DNA of 64,000 nt. It comes from Sphingomonas sp. IC081. GTDB lineage: Bacteria > Pseudomonadota > Alphaproteobacteria > Sphingomonadales > Sphingomonadaceae. Both the position numbers and the translations under genes were made by a program. The DNA is taken from the NCBI RefSeq assembly GCF_006874585.1, contig NZ_CP029761.1:1933001-1997000 (forward strand). Reading direction: 5' to 3'. The stretch's first letter is position 1. Each line of letters opens with the position of its first letter. The notes beneath the pieces were generated by a model that was not told the origin of the DNA, ran no database searches, and saw only the letters and a list, made by a program, of their open reading frames with translations. Positions 59,529 through 64,000 of the stretch are shown here, piece by piece.

Positions 59529-61553
59529 TCATTCCATTTCGAGGATCACGGCATCCACGGCAAGGCTTTCGCCCGCCTTGGCATTGACCGCCTTCACCAC
59601 GCCCGACTTCTCGGCGCGCAGGATGTTCTCCATCTTCATGGCCTCGACGACGGCAAGCGGCTGACCCGCCTCGACCTTGTCGCCCTCGCCCACATGGAGC
59701 GCGACGAGCAGGCCCGGCATCGGGCAGATCAGGAACTTCGAAAGATCCGGCGGGATCTTTTCGATCATGTGCTTGTTGAGCGGCGCCACGCGGCTCGGCA
59801 GGATCAGCACATCGTGGATGCAGCCGCGCGTGGTCATCTTCAGGCCCGTGCGCGTGGGCGCAACGCGGATGCCGATGAGCTCGCCGTCGATCTCCGCTTC
59901 GATCAGGCGATCGCCCGGCGTGTATTCCATCGCCAGTTCGACCGAAACGCCGTTCACGGTGACGTCCTCATCGTCGATGACGACTTCGTACGGCGCCTTG
60001 TCGATGGTAACGGTCCATTCCGACGGCGGCATCAGGCGGCGCGGTGCCAGCTGGCCATCGACGCGGCGCGCACGGTCGGCCCGCGCGGTGGCGACGAAGG
60101 CGGCAACGGCGGCCAGCTTGCCCTTCAATTCTTCGGGCGCCGGCGCGCCGGTGAAGCCTTCGGGATATTCCTCGGCAATGAAGCCGGTGGTCAGTTCGCC
60201 CGAGCGGAAGCGCGGGTGCTGCATGATGGCCGAGACGAAATCGATGTTATGGCCAAGGCCCTCGATCTCGAACAGGTCGAGCGCGGCAACCTGCTTGTCG
60301 GCCGCCTCGTCGCGGGTCTCGCCCCAGGTGATCAGCTTGGCGATCATGGGGTCGTAGAACATCGAGACTTCGCCGCCTTCGTAGACGCCGTCATCGACAC
60401 GAATGCCGTCCACACCGCGACGGCCGTTCTCCGAACCGTCGTCGGTCCAGCCGTCAACCGGCGGGTTGTAGCGCACAAGACGGCCGGTCGAGGGCAGGAA
60501 GCCGCGATAGGGATCTTCGGCATAGACGCGGTTTTCGATGGCCCAGCCGTCGATCTTCACGTCGTCCTGCGTCATCTCCAGCTTCTCGCCGGCGGCGACG
60601 CGGATCATCTGCTCGACGAGGTCAACGCCGGTGATCGCCTCGGTAACCGGGTGCTCGACCTGAAGGCGGGTGTTCATTTCCAGGAAATAGAAGCTCTCGC
60701 CCGTCGGGTCGGCGCCCGAGACGATCAGTTCCACCGTACCCGCCGAGTAGTAGCCAACGGCACGCGACAGGGCGACGCACTGCTCGCCCATGGCCTTGCG
60801 CATCTTTTCGGTGACGAAGGGCGACGGCGCTTCCTCGACCACCTTCTGGTGGCGGCGCTGGATCGAGCATTCGCGCTCATTCAGGTAGAGGATGTTGCCG
60901 TGCTTGTCGCCGAGGATCTGGATCTCGATGTGGCGCGGGTTGAGGATGAACTTCTCGATGAAGACGCGGTCGTCGCCGAAGGAGTTCAGGCCTTCGCGCT
61001 TCACGCTCTCGAAGCCCTCGCGCACGTCCTGCTCGCTATAGGCAAGGCGCATGCCCTTGCCGCCGCCGCCCGCGCTGGCCTTCATCATCACCGGATAGCC
61101 GATCTCGTTCGAGATGCGCACCGCGTGCTCGGTATCCTCGATCTCGCCTACGAAGCCGGGGACGACGTTGACGCCGGCCTGCTTGGCAAGCTTCTTGGAC
61201 TCGATCTTGTCACCCATCGCGGCAATCGCGCCGACGGGGGGGCCGATGAACTCGATACCCTCTGCGGCCAGAGCCTCTGCGAAGGAGGTACGTTCGGACA
61301 GGAAGCCGTAGCCCGGATGGACGGCCTCGGCGCCGGTCTGCTTGCAGGCCTGGATGATCTTGTCGGCAATCAGGTACGACTGCGCGGCGGGCGCGGGGCC
61401 GATGTGGACGGCCTCATCGGCCATCTGCACGAACGGCGCGCGGGCATCGGCGTCCGAATAGACGGCCACCGTCTGGATGCCCATGCGGCGCGCGGTCTTG
61501 ATCACACGGCAGGCAATCTCGCCCCGGTTTGCGATGAGGATTTTCTTGAACAT
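59529..61553 (-). CDS. pccA: Acetyl/propionyl-CoA carboxylase alpha subunit
   Basis: 674 residues. An N-terminal biotin carboxylase (KILIANRGEIACRVIKTARR; KASAGGGGKGMRLAYSEQDV; EMNTRLQVEHPVTEAITGVD) is followed by a BT linker and a biotinyl domain with Lys640 in VVEAMKMENIL. It carboxylates propionyl-CoA to methylmalonyl-CoA together with a beta subunit, not seen here. The methylmalonyl-CoA mutase at the window end would use the product. Confidence 0.95.
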   Translation of the reverse strand: MFKKILIANRGEIACRVIKTARRMGIQTVAVYSDADARAPFVQMADEAVHIGPAPAAQSYLIADKIIQACKQTGAEAVHPGYGFLSERTSFAEALAAEGIEFIGPPVGAIAAMGDKIESKKLAKQAGVNVVPGFVGEIEDTEHAVRISNEIGYPVMMKASAGGGGKGMRLAYSEQDVREGFESVKREGLNSFGDDRVFIEKFILNPRHIEIQILGDKHGNILYLNERECSIQRRHQKVVEEAPSPFVTEKMRKAMGEQCVALSRAVGYYSAGTVELIVSGADPTGESFYFLEMNTRLQVEHPVTEAITGVDLVEQMIRVAAGEKLEMTQDDVKIDGWAIENRVYAEDPYRGFLPSTGRLVRYNPPVDGWTDDGSENGRRGVDGIRVDDGVYEGGEVSMFYDPMIAKLITWGETRDEAADKQVAALDLFEIEGLGHNIDFVSAIMQHPRFRSGELTTGFIAEEYPEGFTGAPAPEELKGKLAAVAAFVATARADRARRVDGQLAPRRLMPPSEWTVTIDKAPYEVVIDDEDVTVNGVSVELAMEYTPGDRLIEAEIDGELIGIRVAPTRTGLKMTTRGCIHDVLILPSRVAPLNKHMIEKIPPDLSKFLICPMPGLLVALHVGEGDKVEAGQPLAVVEAMKMENILRAEKSGVVKAVNAKAGESLAVDAVILEME

Positions 61554-61554
61554 C

Positions 61555-61800
61555 TCAATCCCTGTCTTTTGTCCTACGCCAAGCGGCGAAAAGTCCCACC
61601 AAGATCAGAACGATCAGGCTCCCCGGAAACATGAGGAACTTGATCAGCCCATCGTTCTTGCATGCCGTACTGCCAGGGCGACCGCAGTCTCCCATCGCCG
61701 CGCCGACCAGCAACGTCGCCACAAAGGCAGTGCCGAGCAGCCCCAGCGCAATGCAGCCCAGATGCTGCTTCAGGCTTGCGCCGGAATCGCTGAAGCTCAC
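61555..61800 (-). CDS. Small membrane protein of unknown function
   Basis: 81 residues with two membrane helices (GCIALGLLGTAFVATLLVGA and FLMFPGSLIVLILVGLFAAW) and two cysteines between them (GDCGRPGSTACKNDG) that could form a disulfide. The stop lies one base before pccA, so it is co-transcribed. No family is assigned. Confidence 0.72.
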   Translation of the reverse strand: MSFSDSGASLKQHLGCIALGLLGTAFVATLLVGAAMGDCGRPGSTACKNDGLIKFLMFPGSLIVLILVGLFAAWRRTKDRD

Positions 61801-61818
61801 CCGTCACCGCCCCTCTCG

Positions 61819-61902
61819 TCGTCATCCCCGCGAAGGCGGGGATCCCGCTCGTTCGCGAGGCTCCGCAAGGAAGCGGGATCCCCGCCTCCGCGGGGATGAC
61901 GA
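61819..61902. repeat. Long hairpin repeat (REP-like)
   Basis: Two 31-base arms, each starting TCGTCATCCCCGCG, match at 30 of 31 positions in inverted order and are separated by 22 bases. This GTCATCCCCGCGAAGGCGGGGATCC pattern is widespread as an intergenic repeat in sphingomonads and other Proteobacteria. It lies between two minus-strand genes. It may be transcribed as a stable stem; function unknown. Confidence 0.75.
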
Positions 61903-61915
61903 GAAAGGCCGAATG

Positions 61916-62287
61916 TCACCGCTCGCCCGTCTCAACAACGGCGCGCAGCTGTTTTGTGCGCGCTTCGGTCAACTCCGTGAGGCAGCCGTTCTGCTGGAGC
62001 GGCCAGATCGTGCCGCTTTCCTCACGCGGGCCGTTCTCTGCGAGGCACTGGGCGTCGCGGTAGGCGAGCCACTTGCGCTGCGCGTCGAGCAGCCGATTGA
62101 AATTTCCGCCGGGGCCCTGCCTGTCGGCGGCCTTCGCCGCCGCTGCCGCCTTCCCCCAGGCCTCGTTCATCGCCCGGTCGGCCGACTGGAAGTCGCGGTA
62201 CGAACAGATGTTCATGTCCGTCTGCGTCATCGCGTTGGCGCAATCGATCGCGGGCTCCGAGGCCAGGAGAAGGATCGGCAGGATCAT
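61916..62287 (-). CDS. LprI-like (DUF1311) exported protein
   Basis: 123 residues. A short signal (MILPILLLASEPAIDCANAM) leads into the LprI N-terminal fold (MTQTDMNICSYRDFQSADRA, RLLDAQRKWLAYRDAQCLAE) with four cysteines likely forming two disulfides. Such proteins are periplasmic; some inhibit lysozyme. Located 7 bases after bioB. Confidence 0.82.
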   Translation of the reverse strand: MILPILLLASEPAIDCANAMTQTDMNICSYRDFQSADRAMNEAWGKAAAAAKAADRQGPGGNFNRLLDAQRKWLAYRDAQCLAENGPREESGTIWPLQQNGCLTELTEARTKQLRAVVETGER

Positions 62288-62294
62288 GCGTGGA

Positions 62295-63347
62295 TCACTC
62301 CGCCGCTTCCAGCTTCGCGCAGCCCTTGGGCATGCGCTGGGCTTCGACCTGAGCCGGGGTCAGTTCGATGGCCATTGGCTTGATGCCGAGGCGGGCGAAC
62401 ATCGCCGCGTCATTGTCGTCACCCGAATTCGGCGCGGTCAGCAGCTTGTCGCCGGTGAAGATCGAGTTGGCGCCGGCCATGAAGCACATGGCCTGGGTCA
62501 CTTCGGACATGCTCTCGCGGCCCGCCGAGAGGCGCACCATCGACAGCGGCATGGTGATGCGCGCAACCGCCACGGTGCGCACGAATTCGACGTCGTCGAT
62601 CTTGGCGAGCGGGGTGTCGGCCAGCATGTCGCCCAGCACGGTGCCCTTGACCGGCACCAGCGCGTTGACCGGCACCGACTGCGGGTGATCGGGCAGCGTC
62701 GCCAGCGTGTGGATGAAGCCCACGCGGTCGGCGCGCGTCTCGCCCATGCCGACGATGCCGCCGGAGCAGACGTTGATGCCCGCCATGCGCACGTTCGACA
62801 GCGTATCGAGACGGTCGTCCATCGTGCGCGTGGTGATCACCTGGTCATAGCGTTCGGGCGAGGTGTCGATGTTGTGGTTGTAGTAATCGAGGCCCGCTTC
62901 GGAGAGCATGTCCGCCTGATCGGGGGTCAGCATGCCCAGCGTCATGCAGGTTTCCATGCCCATCGCACGCACGCCCTTCACCATCTCGATGATGGCGGGC
63001 ATGTCGCGGTCCTTGGGGTTGCGCCAGGCGGCGCCCATGCAGAAACGGGTCGAGCCCTGATCCGCCGCCTGCGCCGCGCGCTGGAGCACCTGCTGCACTT
63101 CCATCAGCTTGGTCGCCTTGACGCCGCTGCTCGCAGAAACCGACTGCGAGCAATAGCCGCAGTCTTCCACGCAGCCGCCGGTCTTGATCGAAAGCAGCGT
63201 GGAGAGCTGCACTTCGTTGTGCGGATGGCTGGCCCGGTGCACTTCGGCCGCGCGGAACACCAGTTCGGTGAACGGCAGGTCGAACAGGCCTGCGATTTCC
63301 TCGCGGGTCCAGTCGGTACGGGGGGTGATGGCGGTGGTCTCGGTCAT
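62295..63347 (-). CDS. bioB: Biotin synthase
   Basis: 350 residues from the ATG at 63347 with GAGGA eight bases before; another ATG at 63353 would sit directly on that site. The radical SAM cysteines are C59, C63 and C66 ([13 protein letters not shown]). [20 protein letters not shown] and [20 protein letters not shown] are typical. It inserts sulfur into dethiobiotin, the last step of biotin synthesis. Biotin is the cofactor of PccA encoded nearby, so the grouping makes metabolic sense. Confidence 0.96.
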   Translation of the reverse strand: MTETTAITPRTDWTREEIAGLFDLPFTELVFRAAEVHRASHPHNEVQLSTLLSIKTGGCVEDCGYCSQSVSASSGVKATKLMEVQQVLQRAAQAADQGSTRFCMGAAWRNPKDRDMPAIIEMVKGVRAMGMETCMTLGMLTPDQADMLSEAGLDYYNHNIDTSPERYDQVITTRTMDDRLDTLSNVRMAGINVCSGGIVGMGETRADRVGFIHTLATLPDHPQSVPVNALVPVKGTVLGDMLADTPLAKIDDVEFVRTVAVARITMPLSMVRLSAGRESMSEVTQAMCFMAGANSIFTGDKLLTAPNSGDDNDAAMFARLGIKPMAIELTPAQVEAQRMPKGCAKLEAAE

Positions 63348-63454
63348 GATCATTCCTCAGGCGGCCGGAACGCGCGCGGGATAACGCACGGGATTGCTGG
63401 GGGCCAAAGCTCCGCCATAATCGCAAGCGCGGCGCCGATCCAGCATCGCCGTCC

Positions 63455-64000
63455 TTATTCCGCCGCTTCCAGCGCCGAACCAAGCGGCGGCATGTTGTGG
63501 CCGAGCAGGCGCAGTACGTCGGCGGCGCATTCCACCACGTTCGTACCGGGGCCATAAATGCCCTGAACGCCCGCATTGCGGAGGAATTCATAGTCCTGCG
63601 GCGGGATCACGCCGCCGGCGATCACCTTGATGTCGCTGCGGCCGGCTTCGCGCAGTTTCTGGATCAGTTCGGGGATCAGCGTCTTGTGCCCCGCCGCCAG
63701 CGACGATGCGCCGACCACGTCCACGCCGCTTTCCAGCGCCAGCACCACGGTTTCCTCCGGGGTCTGGAACAGCGGACCGGAAATGACCTCGAAGCCCATG
63801 TCCCCGAAGGCCGAGGCGATCACGTTGGCACCGCGATCGTGGCCATCCTGGCCCATCTTGGCAACCAGCAACCTGGGCTTGCGGCCGAGACGACGCTCGA
63901 CCGCCGAGACGCCGTCCAGCACTTGCTGCCAGCGGCTGTCGCCTTCGTACGGCGCGGCATAGACGCCCTTCACCGGGGTCGGCTGGGTGCCATAACGCTG
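63455..64000 (-). CDS. Methylmalonyl-CoA mutase, C-terminal part (continues past window)
   Basis: 181 residues read in frame to the window edge; the N-terminal catalytic barrel is outside. The visible part is the cobalamin-binding domain: KMGQDGHDRGANVIASAFGD has the DxHxxG B12 motif, followed by SGPLFQTPEETV, VVGASSLAAGHKTLIPELIQ and GGVIPPQDY. It converts methylmalonyl-CoA to succinyl-CoA, downstream of propionyl-CoA carboxylase. Confidence 0.93.
   Translation of the reverse strand, partial: QRYGTQPTPVKGVYAAPYEGDSRWQQVLDGVSAVERRLGRKPRLLVAKMGQDGHDRGANVIASAFGDMGFEVISGPLFQTPEETVVLALESGVDVVGASSLAAGHKTLIPELIQKLREAGRSDIKVIAGGVIPPQDYEFLRNAGVQGIYGPGTNVVECAADVLRLLGHNMPPLGSALEAAE

Noticed and set aside
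59484-61634. A 716-codon open frame on the plus strand
   Set aside because: It is the antisense of the carboxylase alpha subunit gene, whose protein motifs are complete. The translated product is His/Asp/Arg-rich and has no family resemblance, as expected of GC-rich shadow frames.
62073-63557. A 494-codon open frame on the plus strand
   Set aside because: Antisense to bioB. BioB has all its cysteines and family motifs.

Overview
The window looks like part of a sphingomonad genome (Novosphingobium, Sphingobium or a close relative). It is GC-rich DNA with an alphaproteobacterial chromosomal block on the right: xerD, aroK-aroB, a propionyl-CoA carboxylase alpha subunit, bioB and a methylmalonyl-CoA mutase. 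The left three quarters are an integrative and conjugative element (ICE) that meets the chromosome at a cluster of three identical tRNA-Arg(ACG) genes at 49.0-49.4 kb. The other end of the element is not seen and probably lies left of base 1.

Layout. 0-7.5 kb: heavy-metal efflux cargo, namely a truncated sensor kinase, an RND adaptor, pump, DUF3240 protein and outer-membrane channel, then a LysR regulator. 7.4-17.1 kb: a tightly overlapping P-type mating-pair operon on the minus strand, trbB-C-D-E-J-K-L-F-G-I plus a DUF2274 gene. 17.3-18.5 kb: a dmeR-dmeF cobalt/nickel efflux pair inserted between trbB and the DNA-processing genes. 18.6-26.6 kb: CopG-like regulator, traG coupling protein, relaxase with a candidate oriT just upstream, lytic transglycosylase, DUF736, traF-like peptidase, DUF2840, a TTG-started helix-turn-helix protein and a frameshifted DUF2285 gene. 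26.7-32.7 kb: accessory genes (XRE regulator, DUF932, a broken small gene, a second DUF736, a TIGR02391 protein, a ParB-like protein).

33-36 kb holds an IS481-type and an IS1182-type transposase gene. 36.0-40.1 kb is a nitric-oxide defence cassette: nsrR divergent from a group III truncated haemoglobin, a DUF1971 protein, a membrane protein and a quinol-type NO reductase, with a good NsrR-like operator in the divergent region. 40.4-47.4 kb is a defence and stability region: an unknown membrane-anchored protein, the qatABCD anti-phage operon and a prlF-yhaV toxin-antitoxin pair. A large serine recombinase follows, and its reading frame ends inside the first tRNA-Arg gene.

Right of 49.4 kb is ordinary chromosome: mutT-like Nudix, two small Flp pilins (one of only 57 residues), an M48-LysM protease, xerD, a large Ala-rich exported protein preceded by a 57-residue membrane protein gene, aroK-aroB, DUF3008, a POT peptide transporter, thioesterase, pccA, small membrane and LprI-like proteins, bioB, and the C-terminal end of methylmalonyl-CoA mutase.

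Taken together, the element can build a mating channel, process its own DNA, integrate at tRNA-Arg, and bring its host metal efflux, NO detoxification and phage defence. Two or three genes in its accessory backbone carry frameshifts or stops. I did not find a clearly new multi-gene system. The points most worth testing are the oriT candidate, the NsrR-controlled cassette, the tRNA-embedded recombinase end, and the unannotated small genes.
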